This document shows, one piece after another, positions 1-5,950 of a DNA stretch of 7,880 nt. Location: contig JAIKWN010000238.1 in assembly GCA_024684665.1 (NCBI GenBank), forward strand, positions 1-7,880, read 5' to 3'. The stretch is from Clostridiales bacterium (GTDB taxonomy: Bacteria > Bacillota_A > Clostridia > Christensenellales > Aristaeellaceae). Within the stretch, counting starts at the first letter, position 1, and the number at the start of each line of letters is the position of its first letter. Both the position numbers and the translations under genes were made by a program. The notes under the pieces are model-generated. The model made no database searches, was not told the DNA's origin, and worked only from the letters and a program-made list of their open reading frames with translations.

Positions 1-6
1 AGAATG

Positions 7-44
7 AAAAGAATAAAAACTGGTCCGCAGTCACGACTGCGGAC
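7..44 (-). terminator. Intrinsic terminator of the toxin-antitoxin locus
   Basis: A perfect 10-bp inverted repeat (GTCCGCAGTC at 23-32, its complement at 35-44) encloses a 2-base spacer. On the minus strand it is followed by a T-rich run (TTTTTATTCTTTT) at about 7-19. This is the layout of a rho-independent terminator reading leftward. It sits at the 3' end of the toxin pseudogene, whose TGA stop (33-31) lies inside the hairpin. With only two unpaired bases in the middle, the real loop must open one or two base pairs. On the plus strand no T-run follows, so it is probably one-directional. Confidence 0.8.
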
Positions 45-481
45 TACGGTTTTCTAACTTTATAATCTCCAGCAACTCGGAAGGCATCACAATGAACGGC
101 TTTATCAGATAATGCTTCAGATTTCCGGTTACGAGATATACGTCTTTATTTTCGTTTACAGTTTCCCATTTTAGGATCACGACCTCGTAAAACACCTTAT
201 CGTCCAAATCCCGCAGAAACGGTTCCCGGATTTCAACCGGATCGATGCCTTGCCCGACCCGAAGAAGCAGTTTCATCAGGTTTTCGATTGCCTGTCCGGA
301 GAACGGGAATTTCACCTTGCGAAGAACCTCGTCATATTCGTCCAGAATGTCCTGATTATAAACCGGCGTTGCGATTCCTTCGACGATCAGGTTCCACGAC
401 CATTGTTATTGCTGCTTCCAGATTTTTCGTCAGAAGCGAGGAAATGAGCACATTGGTATAGATTGCCGCGAAGATTCTTAT
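31..481 (-). pseudogene. PIN-domain toxin (COG1569-like), decayed
   Basis: Remnant of a type II toxin of the PIN family, metal-dependent ribonucleases that cut RNA until held by a cognate antitoxin. Read leftward from 481, the first frame gives a beta-strand and YTNVLISSLL, which corresponds to the family's opening DTNVLISALL motif. After a frameshift near 394-402, the second frame continues with VEGIATPVYNQDILDEY, then LDDKVFYEV and DVYLVTGNLKHY, and stops at 33-31. All of these are typical PIN landmarks. Three lesions are visible. The expected ATG is ATA (481-479). The first metal-binding aspartate is tyrosine (TAT instead of GAT). The frame changes once, equivalent to one extra base, and the first frame would stop at 358-356. 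Restored length is about 149 residues, normal for the family. The antitoxin remnant lies directly upstream with a 3-base overlap (478-481 shared region), as in an intact operon. A GTG at 315 could start a 94-residue C-terminal fragment, but this lacks the first active-site residue and has no evident ribosome binding site. Confidence 0.85.
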
Positions 482-793
482 GCTCCCGCTTTCCTCTTCG
501 CCCTAACAGCCGCGATTTCGGCGTCGGTTTCCTCACTTGTCATTTCGGGGAAATTCGCAGCTTCATCCCTGAGCGCCTGTAGCACTGCTTGCGCTTCTTT
601 TTTGGCTCCGTGCGCGTTATTTGCTTCTCGGGCGAGACGGCAGGAAACAGGAGCCCCCTCACCATGCGGGTTCTTTCCATGAACATGCGAAACGCGGTAT
701 TCAGGTCCATTCCCATTGCCTCATAGATAGCCGCACATTCGTCACGGAGGGGGTCTTATCCGACCGGAATAGATTCAGCATTTGCTTTGCCAC
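478..793 (-). pseudogene. RelB/DinJ-family antitoxin, frameshifted
   Basis: Remnant of the antitoxin partner of the PIN toxin. RelB/DinJ antitoxins are small dimeric ribbon-helix-helix proteins that bind their own promoter and neutralise the toxin through the C-terminal part. The probable start is GTG at 793-791, preceded by AGAGG at 804-800 with 6 bases of spacing, giving VAKQMLNL. A second frame then gives DECAAIYEAMGMDLNTAF and RMFMERT, the recognisable helix-turn-helix region of RelB. A third frame gives KEAQAVLQALRDEAANFP and EMTSEETDAEIAAVRAK, ending at the stop 480-478. Each switch is equivalent to losing one base. The switches fall at or close to runs of five identical G/C bases (forward positions 749-753 and 654-658). 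With both bases restored the product would be about 105 residues. Because homopolymers are sequencing error spots, an intact gene cannot be excluded for this gene alone. The independent lesions in the toxin argue for real decay. Confidence 0.8.
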
Positions 794-825
794 AAATCAC
801 CTCTTTCAAACATCCAAACAATTCT

Positions 826-831
826 TTTATA
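826..831 (-). promoter_or_regulatory. Possible -10 box of the toxin-antitoxin promoter
   Basis: On the minus strand TATAAA lies at 831-826, about 33 bases upstream of the antitoxin GTG start, which leaves room for a short leader with the AGAGG ribosome binding site. I could not find a convincing -35 hexamer at 16-18 bases upstream of it, so the call is weak. RelB-type antitoxins usually repress their own promoter, but no clear operator palindrome was seen here. Confidence 0.3.
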
Positions 832-996
832 ATGACTTTTCAGTTGGATGATATGAAAGGGAGTTGAATAAGTAAATGACTGTCACCGAATGCTTGCTTT
901 ACTTCCTTGTTCTTCCCGTTCTTTTGCGGAAGCACCGAAACCCTTCACCCCGCCCGGTGTAGCTGCACCTGTCTTTGTCAAAAACCGATAACAATC
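832..996. other. Intergenic stretch with no recognised element
   Basis: This is the left part of the 330-base gap (794-1123) between the divergently oriented toxin-antitoxin remnant and the sugar operon. Short open frames here on both strands lack ribosome binding sites and family-like composition. A small CACC/GGTG inverted repeat occurs near 946-959 but has no accompanying signal. No RNA gene, repeat array or mobile-element end was seen. Confidence 0.5.
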
Positions 997-1025
997 TTGA
1001 CAGAGAATGAAGGCAGGGATACAAT
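997..1025 (+). promoter_or_regulatory. Sigma-A type promoter of the sugar operon
   Basis: TTGACA at 997-1002 matches the -35 consensus exactly. TACAAT at 1020-1025 matches the -10 consensus at five of six bases. The spacer is the optimal 17 bases. Transcription would start near 1032, leaving a leader of about 90 bases before the kinase ATG at 1124. Such a strong core promoter suggests the operon is controlled by a repressor or attenuator rather than needing an activator, but no operator palindrome was identified with confidence in the leader. Confidence 0.75.
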
Positions 1026-1123
1026 ATCCTTGTTTTAGATTGGGAATTTCTTTGGTAATTGTTACACACAGATTGTAGAACCTGCATACTTTGCACAACT
1101 TTAACGTTTTTGAAGGGTGACGC

Positions 1124-2041
1124 ATGGACCGCAGCACCACGATCCTCGGCATCGGGCACTGCTGCCAGGATTTTATCTGTACCGTGGAAGCCTATCCCCC
1201 GGAGGACGGCTCCACCCACATCCTTTCCATCGACGATTCCCAGGGCGGCGGCGCGGTTGCTACGGCCCTGTGCGCTGCATCCCGGCTCGGCGCCTCATGC
1301 TGCGTGATGGCGAACCTGGGGGACGACGCGGCGGGGGACCGTATCCTCTGGGGTTTTCGCTCGTTCGGTGTGGACGCTTCCCTCGTCCGGCGTGTCGCCG
1401 GGGGGAGGAGTTCTACCTCTTATGTAATGGTGGATCCGGCGAATGGAAGCCGCACGAAGTTCCCTTACCGGGACGCGTTGCCACCGATCCCCTTCGACGG
1501 GGAGCAGAGGCGGGCGATCGCGGAGGCGGCTGTCCTCCACCTCGACGGGACGCAGTACGATAACGCGCTGCGCGCCGCAGAGATCGCGAAGGCTGCAGGG
1601 ACCCCGGTTTCCCTGGATGGTTGTTCCCGCCAGGGGGACAACGCGAAAAACCTCCGCTTGGCGGAACTGGCGGACGTCCTCATCATGAACGCGGTATATC
1701 CTTTCGCGGTCTCCGGGCGAGACGACCTGGAGGGTGCGCTGCACTTCATGGCTGCGCTGGGGGAGAAGCGGGCCGTTGTGATGACCGCCGGGAAAGACGG
1801 GAGCTACGCCCTGATCGAAGGGAAAGTCCTGCACATCCCGGCGTTCCCGGTAAACGCCGTGGACACCACAGGCGCGGGGGACGTCTTCCACGGCGCCTTT
1901 CTTGTGAAGTGGCTCGAAACGGAGGATGTGTGCGCGTGCCTCCGCTTCGCTTCCGCCGCAGCGGCCCTCAAATGCGAAAAGCCCGGGGGACGCGCGGGCA
2001 TCCCGACACGCGGCCGAGCGGAGACCCTGGCGGGCTGCTGA
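1124..2041 (+). CDS. PfkB-family carbohydrate kinase
   Basis: A cytoplasmic ATP-dependent sugar kinase of the ribokinase/PfkB fold, 305 residues, the normal length of the family. The N-terminal sugar-binding signature is visible as a triple glycine at residues 41-43 followed by AVATALCAASRLGA. Here the common GG-x-x-N pattern is replaced by a GGG-AVATA form, as seen in some ketose kinases. The C-terminal signature DTTGAGDVFHGAF (247-259) holds the catalytic base Asp253 and the anion-hole glycines. The start is fixed by AGGGTGA just upstream (about 1114-1120) and by the immediate beta-strand ILGIG. It is the first gene of the operon, 64 bases before the binding-protein gene. With a class II aldolase in the same operon, the likely job is phosphorylating a ketose, or a ketose monophosphate to a bisphosphate. 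Candidates include 1-phosphofructokinase-, tagatose-6-phosphate kinase-, IolC- or sulfofructose kinase-like activities. Sequence alone does not decide the substrate. Confidence 0.9.
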   Translation: MDRSTTILGIGHCCQDFICTVEAYPPEDGSTHILSIDDSQGGGAVATALCAASRLGASCCVMANLGDDAAGDRILWGFRSFGVDASLVRRVAGGRSSTSYVMVDPANGSRTKFPYRDALPPIPFDGEQRRAIAEAAVLHLDGTQYDNALRAAEIAKAAGTPVSLDGCSRQGDNAKNLRLAELADVLIMNAVYPFAVSGRDDLEGALHFMAALGEKRAVVMTAGKDGSYALIEGKVLHIPAFPVNAVDTTGAGDVFHGAFLVKWLETEDVCACLRFASAAAALKCEKPGGRAGIPTRGRAETLAGC

Positions 2042-2105
2042 TTCTGAGCGCCTGCTGCTTTGCGTCTGCGAGCAGCATGCAGCATAAACGAAGGAGGAAA
2101 CCCCC

Positions 2106-3128
2106 ATGAAGAAGATCCTGTCCCTGATTCTTGCGCTGTCCCTGGTTCTCGGATGCATGGTCTTCTCCGCGATGGCCGATGAGCCGTCCGGAGAGCTGAT
2201 CCTGTATACGACGGTCAGTGAGCTGCAGTACAACGCGTTGGTCGGCGCATTCCAGGCGAAATACCCGGGAATCGACGTCAAGTTCACCAAGGCCGGCGCC
2301 GGCGAAAGCAAGGCCCGTATCATCCAGGAGAAGGACAATCCGCAGGCGGACGCCATGTTCGGCGGCCTGGTGTACGCGGACCTGCTGGGCGACCTTGCTG
2401 ACTGCTTGGAGCCCTACATCAGCATCAACGACGAAAAGATGCCGGAGGACATGAAGAATAAGTCCGGCATCCTGACATTCCACGACGCGCAGATCCCTTG
2501 CCTCTGGGTCAACGATGAGCTTGAAGAGGAAGCCGGCGTGACCATCACTGGTTACAAGGACCTGCTCAATCCCGTGCTGAAGGGCAAGATCGCCTCCGCG
2601 GACCCGACATCTTCCTCCTCCGCCTGGAACCAGCTCCAGTGCATCCTGACCGACTTCGGCGGCTGGGAGAGCGAGGAAGCCTGGACCTTTATCCAGGGCC
2701 TGCACGACAACGACATGGTCATCCTGTCCTCTTCCTCCGGTCCGTACAAGACCGTGTACCAGGGCGAATACACCGTTGGCCTGACCTATGAGCCCGCTGT
2801 CGTGCAGATGCTGGGCGAGGGCGCCGAGGGCGTGCACATCGTCTATCCGACGGAAGGCGTCACCTCCATCGCGTTCGGCTCTGCCGTCATCAAGGGCGCG
2901 AAAAACATGGACAACGCGAAGCTGTTCATCGACTTCCTCATCTCCGACGAAGGACAGGCCATCTACAACGAGTGCGGCGCGCGCCAAGCGAACGCGAACC
3001 TTGTCCTCGAGAACCCGAACCAGCTGATCGTCGACCTGTCCACGATCAACTACCTCGTCGCCGACACGCAGGCCCTGGCCGAGAATCAGCCGGCCATCCA
3101 GGATCACTGGCGCGAGATCTTCAAGTAA
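2106..3128 (+). CDS. ABC transporter substrate-binding protein, AfuA/FbpA-type cluster
   Basis: Extracellular solute receptor of an ABC importer, 340 residues, in the extracellular-binding family that includes ferric, thiamine, 2-aminoethylphosphonate and hexose-phosphate receptors. The N-terminus is a clear signal peptide: MKK, then a hydrophobic core at 4-16. Cleavage could be by signal peptidase I after SAMA (residue 24), or at Cys17 as a weak lipobox (VLGC). Lipid anchoring would be expected in a Gram-positive. Mature features are ELILYTTVSE (30-39), where the first lobe begins, DPTSSSSAWNQ (166-176), a family loop that often contacts an oxyanion, and SSSGPYKTVYQGEYTVGLTY (209-228). Ferric-binding proteins carry two adjacent tyrosines in the last region. 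Here there is LTYEP, so iron is unlikely. The start is supported by AAGGAGG (2091-2097) 8 bases before ATG. The permease follows after a terminator-like hairpin, a common way to make the receptor in excess. Ligand unknown; a phosphorylated sugar or other small anion is an inference from neighbours and family. Confidence 0.88.
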   Translation: MKKILSLILALSLVLGCMVFSAMADEPSGELILYTTVSELQYNALVGAFQAKYPGIDVKFTKAGAGESKARIIQEKDNPQADAMFGGLVYADLLGDLADCLEPYISINDEKMPEDMKNKSGILTFHDAQIPCLWVNDELEEEAGVTITGYKDLLNPVLKGKIASADPTSSSSAWNQLQCILTDFGGWESEEAWTFIQGLHDNDMVILSSSSGPYKTVYQGEYTVGLTYEPAVVQMLGEGAEGVHIVYPTEGVTSIAFGSAVIKGAKNMDNAKLFIDFLISDEGQAIYNECGARQANANLVLENPNQLIVDLSTINYLVADTQALAENQPAIQDHWREIFK

Positions 3129-3133
3129 GCAAT

Positions 3134-3173
3134 CCGCTGATCCATTGATCCGCTGAACCGCTGATCCGCGGAC
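3134..3173 (+). repeat. Five-unit degenerate 8-bp tandem repeat
   Basis: Directly after the binding-protein stop, octamers run end to end: CCGCTGAT, CCATTGAT, CCGCTGAA, CCGCTGAT, CCGCGGAC. The consensus is CCGCTGAT, with units 1 and 4 identical and the others differing at one to three positions. The run ends where the first hairpin begins (3174). It lies outside any gene. It may be a slippage product, a repeated protein-binding site, or simply spacer before the attenuator. Confidence 0.7.
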
Positions 3174-3193
3174 GCCCCGGACGCTTCCGGGGC
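3174..3193 (+). other. GC-rich hairpin ahead of the intercistronic terminator
   Basis: GCCCCGGA (3174-3181) and TCCGGGGC (3186-3193) form a perfect 8-bp stem closed by a CGCT tetraloop. No T-run follows, so it is unlikely to terminate on its own. At the 3' end of the binding-protein message it could block 3'-to-5' exonucleases and stabilise that transcript. Confidence 0.6.
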
Positions 3194-3202
3194 CGTTCCG
3201 CC

Positions 3203-3244
3203 TCCGGGCACGGTAGCGGTGCCGTGCCCGGATTTCTTGTTTTC
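3203..3244 (+). terminator. Intercistronic terminator/attenuator between receptor and permease genes
   Basis: TCCGGGCACGG (3203-3213) pairs perfectly with CCGTGCCCGGA (3222-3232) around an 8-base loop, followed by TTTCTTGTTTT (3233-3243). This is a strong 11-bp rho-independent terminator by pattern. The permease and aldolase genes downstream show no separate promoter that I can recognise, so partial read-through is the likely mode. That would give more receptor than membrane component. Alternatively the permease gene begins a separate transcript with a poorly recognisable promoter. Confidence 0.82.
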
Positions 3245-3273
3245 GCTGTTCTTCCGGGAGGGGGGAGACATTT

Positions 3274-4935
3274 ATGATGAAAGCGAAAAAATGGGATATG
3301 TGGATGGTGATCAGCATCGTGCTGCTGTGTCTGTATATCCTGTTCATGCTCTATCCCATGTTCCGCCTGCTCAGCAACTCCATCCTAGATGAGGAGACGG
3401 GCGCTTTTACCCTCCGGTATTTTCAAAGGTTCTTCGACAAGGACCATGGCTACGCCTATACGTTGGTCAACAGTTTCCGGGTCTCCATCGCTGCCACGGT
3501 CGTGACGCTGATCCTCGGCGTGCCCATGGCATACCTTTACGCGATGTTCGAGATCCGCGGTCGGAACTTCCTTATGGTCATGATCATCCTGTGCTCCATG
3601 TCCGCTCCTTTCCTCGGTGCGTACTCCTGGGTGCTGCTACTGGGGCGGGGCGGTGCGATTACGAAGCTGATCAAGGCCTGGTTCGGGATCAAGCTTCCCG
3701 GCATCTACGGTTTCGGGGGCATCTTGCTGGCCCTCAGCACGAAGCTTTTTCCGCTCGTTTTCCTCTATGTGAACGGCGCTCTCAAAAACGTAGACAATTC
3801 CCTACTGGAGGCTTCTTCAAACATGGGCTGCAAGGGCGTGCGGCGCTTCTTCAAGGTCGTGATCCCACTGTGCATGCCCTCCATCTTGGCGGCCGGCCTC
3901 ATGGTGTTCATGCGCTCCCTGGCGGATTTTGGAACGCCGCGCATGATCGGCGAGGGTTATATGACCTTCCCCGTTGTGATCTATCAGCAATATGTGGGCG
4001 AGGTCGGGACAAATTACAACTTCGCGGCAGCCATCGCGGTGATCGCGGTCGTAATTACGGCAGTCATCTTCCTCCTGCAGAAGTGGTCCTCGAACCGCTT
4101 CAGCTTCACGATGAACGCGCTGCATCCTATCGAACGAAAGAAACCGGGAAGGCTCGCGGGCTTTTTCATCCATCTATTCCTCTACGGGATGGTGGTGGTT
4201 TCCTATGCGCCGCAGCTGTTCCTGATCTATTATTCTTTCCACAACGTCAGCAAAACCGGTAACATCATCAAGCCCGGCTACTCCCTCATGAACTATCGCA
4301 CGGTCTGGCCGGATCTGGGCCCCGCCATATGGAACACCTTCCGCATCTGCGGCGGTGCTCTGCTCATCATCATCGTGATGGCCATGTTGATCTCCTATCT
4401 CGTGGTGCGCCGGCGCAACCTGATGAACAATGTGATTGACACGCTCTCCATGATTCCGTATATTATCCCGGGCGCGGTCATCGGTATTGCCATGATCATG
4501 GGCTTCAACAGCGGCGCCATCGTGCTGACGGGCACGGTCTGGATCATCATCGTCGCCATGTGCATCCGCCGCATGCCGTATACGATCCGTTCCAGCGTCG
4601 CGGTCCTGCAGCAGATTCCGGTCACGGTGGAGGAGGCGGCTGCGAGCCTCGGCGCCTCCCAGATCAAGACTTTTTGGAAGATCACGATCCCGATGATGTT
4701 CAGCGGTGTGGCGGCCGGCGCCGTCATGACCTGGGTTACGCTGATCACTGAGCTTTCCAGCTCGGTCATGCTCTACAGCTATAAGACCATTACCCTGAAC
4801 CTCCTAGTCTACGTGCTCGTCGTCGGCGGAACGGACGCCCGGGCCTGCGCGGCTTCTACCGTGCTGACCCTGTTCACGGTGATCACGCTCGCCGTTTACA
4901 TGCGCGTTGCCAGGAACAGGGACCTGGCCCTGTAA
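3274..4935 (+). CDS. Fused two-domain ABC transporter permease (AfuB/FbpB/SfuB type)
   Basis: Membrane channel of the importer, 553 residues. Two binding-protein-dependent permease domains are joined in one chain, as is usual for the ferric/hexose-phosphate/phosphonate class. A first transmembrane segment (about 9-30) is followed by a periplasmic-side loop and five or so further helices. The first ATPase-coupling EAA loop is at 179-203 (EASSNMGCKG, then VIPLCMPS). After a linker near 280-295, the second half repeats the layout, with helices near 297-322 and 355-378 and a second EAA loop at 454-475 (EAAASLGASQ, then ITIPMM). Two coupling loops imply that one copy forms the whole channel. The start is ATG 3274, though ATG 3277 is also possible. 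Both follow the GGAGG/GGGGGAG tract at 3257-3267. It lies 145 bases after the receptor gene and 37 bases before the aldolase gene. The matching ATPase is not in the window and must be supplied from elsewhere or shared. Confidence 0.9.
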   Translation: MMKAKKWDMWMVISIVLLCLYILFMLYPMFRLLSNSILDEETGAFTLRYFQRFFDKDHGYAYTLVNSFRVSIAATVVTLILGVPMAYLYAMFEIRGRNFLMVMIILCSMSAPFLGAYSWVLLLGRGGAITKLIKAWFGIKLPGIYGFGGILLALSTKLFPLVFLYVNGALKNVDNSLLEASSNMGCKGVRRFFKVVIPLCMPSILAAGLMVFMRSLADFGTPRMIGEGYMTFPVVIYQQYVGEVGTNYNFAAAIAVIAVVITAVIFLLQKWSSNRFSFTMNALHPIERKKPGRLAGFFIHLFLYGMVVVSYAPQLFLIYYSFHNVSKTGNIIKPGYSLMNYRTVWPDLGPAIWNTFRICGGALLIIIVMAMLISYLVVRRRNLMNNVIDTLSMIPYIIPGAVIGIAMIMGFNSGAIVLTGTVWIIIVAMCIRRMPYTIRSSVAVLQQIPVTVEEAAASLGASQIKTFWKITIPMMFSGVAAGAVMTWVTLITELSSSVMLYSYKTITLNLLVYVLVVGGTDARACAASTVLTLFTVITLAVYMRVARNRDLAL

Positions 4936-4972
4936 CCAAAATAAACGCTTTGTTTGAAGGAGGCAGTTTCCC

Positions 4973-5839
4973 ATGCCCTGTGTGAACGCAAAGGAAATGC
5001 TCACGGACGCGAAGAAAAATCATTACGCGGTCGGGCATTTCAATCTGAACAACATGGAATCCGTACGCGCCTTCCTGCTGGCTGCGGAGGAGATGAAGAG
5101 CCCGATCATCCTGGGCGTCTCCGGCGGAACGGCGAAATACATGGGCGGCTATAAAACGATCGCCGACATGGTGCAGGATTTCGTGGATTACCTGAAGATC
5201 ACCGTCCCGGTCTGTACCCATGTGGACCATGGCACGTTTGAAGAGGCAATGTCTGCGATCGACGGGGGATTCACCTCCGTCATGTTCGACGGCAGCAAGT
5301 ACCCGATCAGCGAGAACATCGAAAAGACGCGTGAGATCGTTGAGCGCGCGCACGCGAAGGGAATCACGGTGGAGGCCGAGGTTGGTGCGATCGGCGGGGA
5401 AGAGGATGGGCGCATCTCAATGGGCGAATGCGCCGATCCGGAGCAGTGCAGACGCATCGCAGACCTGGGGATCGACTTCCTGGCAGCGGGCATCGGCAAC
5501 ATCCACGGAAAGTATCCGGAAGGCTGGCCGGGACTGCGCTTCGACGTGCTGGCGGCGATCCAGGAAAAGACCGGCGATCTCCCCCTGGTGCTCCACGGAG
5601 GCAGCGGCATCCCGGAGGATATGGTCCGCAAGGCCATCTCCCTCGGCGTCTCGAAAGTGAACGTGAACACGGAATGCCAGGTCGCCTTCACGGAGGCTAC
5701 GCGGAAGTTCATCGAAGAGGGGAAGGATCGAGTGGGAAAGGGCTTCACGCCGCGCGCGCTTCTGGCCCCGGGCCTTGAGGCGACAAAGGCGAAGTGTATT
5801 GAGAAGATGCAGCTCTTCGGGAGCGTCGGGAGGGCATAA
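4973..5839 (+). CDS. Class II ketose-bisphosphate aldolase (Fba/GatY/IolJ family)
   Basis: Cytoplasmic zinc-dependent aldolase, 288 residues, typical length for the GatY/KbaY/IolJ/FbaA group. It would split a ketose bisphosphate into dihydroxyacetone phosphate and an aldehyde. Visible active-site elements are HVDHG (83-87), with the catalytic Asp85 and zinc ligand His86, EAEVGAIGG (134-142), the second zinc histidine in GNIHGKYP (His178), and the third in LHGGSGIP (His208). VNVNTE (229-234) belongs to the phosphate/sodium-binding region. All expected catalytic residues are present, so it should be active. The start is set by AAGGAGG (4957-4963), 9 bases before ATG. It is the last gene of the sugar operon and is followed by a hairpin. 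With a PfkB kinase in the same operon it probably acts on that kinase's product. Fructose-, tagatose-, 2-deoxy-5-keto-gluconate- or another ketose phosphate remain possible, and the sequence does not let me choose. Confidence 0.9.
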   Translation: MPCVNAKEMLTDAKKNHYAVGHFNLNNMESVRAFLLAAEEMKSPIILGVSGGTAKYMGGYKTIADMVQDFVDYLKITVPVCTHVDHGTFEEAMSAIDGGFTSVMFDGSKYPISENIEKTREIVERAHAKGITVEAEVGAIGGEEDGRISMGECADPEQCRRIADLGIDFLAAGIGNIHGKYPEGWPGLRFDVLAAIQEKTGDLPLVLHGGSGIPEDMVRKAISLGVSKVNVNTECQVAFTEATRKFIEEGKDRVGKGFTPRALLAPGLEATKAKCIEKMQLFGSVGRA

Positions 5840-5841
5840 AA

Positions 5842-5891
5842 CCGCAAAAATGACTGCCGCAGAACGCGCACGCTGCGGCAGTTATTTGCGG
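5842..5891 (+). terminator. Long stem-loop after the sugar operon, probable terminator
   Basis: Two nested stems lie just after the aldolase stop: CCGCAAA (5842-5848) with TTTGCGG (5885-5891), and inside it ACTGCCGCAG (5853-5862) with CTGCGGCAGT (5873-5882). The stems are separated by a small internal loop, with a 10-base apical loop. The 10-bp core followed by TATTT resembles an intrinsic terminator with an imperfect T-tract. Read on the minus strand the flank is more T-rich (CATTTTTGCGGTTTT), but no minus-strand gene is seen here. It may end the operon or only reduce transcription into the next gene. Confidence 0.6.
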
Positions 5892-5950
5892 AATGCCGTG
5901 CGGCGCGCAGGGACGCGGAAAACCAGAGAACGAAAAGGAGCTGACCCGCG

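Noticed and set aside
621..851. Plus-strand small open frame over the antitoxin remnant
   Set aside because: It is the reverse of the recognisable RelB remnant, with no ribosome binding site.
1096..1114. Possible CcpA cre site around AACGTTTT before the kinase
   Set aside because: Aligned on the central CG, at least three conserved positions of the cre consensus do not match.
883..1219. Small minus-strand frames in the gap before the kinase
   Set aside because: They overlap the promoter and kinase start, have no ribosome binding site and resemble no family; the cysteine-rich stretch looks accidental.
2053..2077. Seven-bp inverted repeat (TGCTGCT/AGCAGCA) between kinase and receptor genes
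   Set aside because: It has a short stem, an 11-base loop and no T-run; it lies just ahead of a strong ribosome binding site and is probably chance.
1295..2356. Minus-strand open frame (about 353 codons) over the kinase gene
   Set aside because: It is a shadow of the PfkB kinase in GC-rich DNA, with no start signals or recognisable domain.
1968..3347. Long minus-strand open frame (about 459 codons) covering the receptor gene
   Set aside because: It is antisense to a well-supported receptor gene and follows the third-base GC bias. Its low-complexity, Arg/Val/Asp-rich product resembles no family and it has no ribosome binding site.
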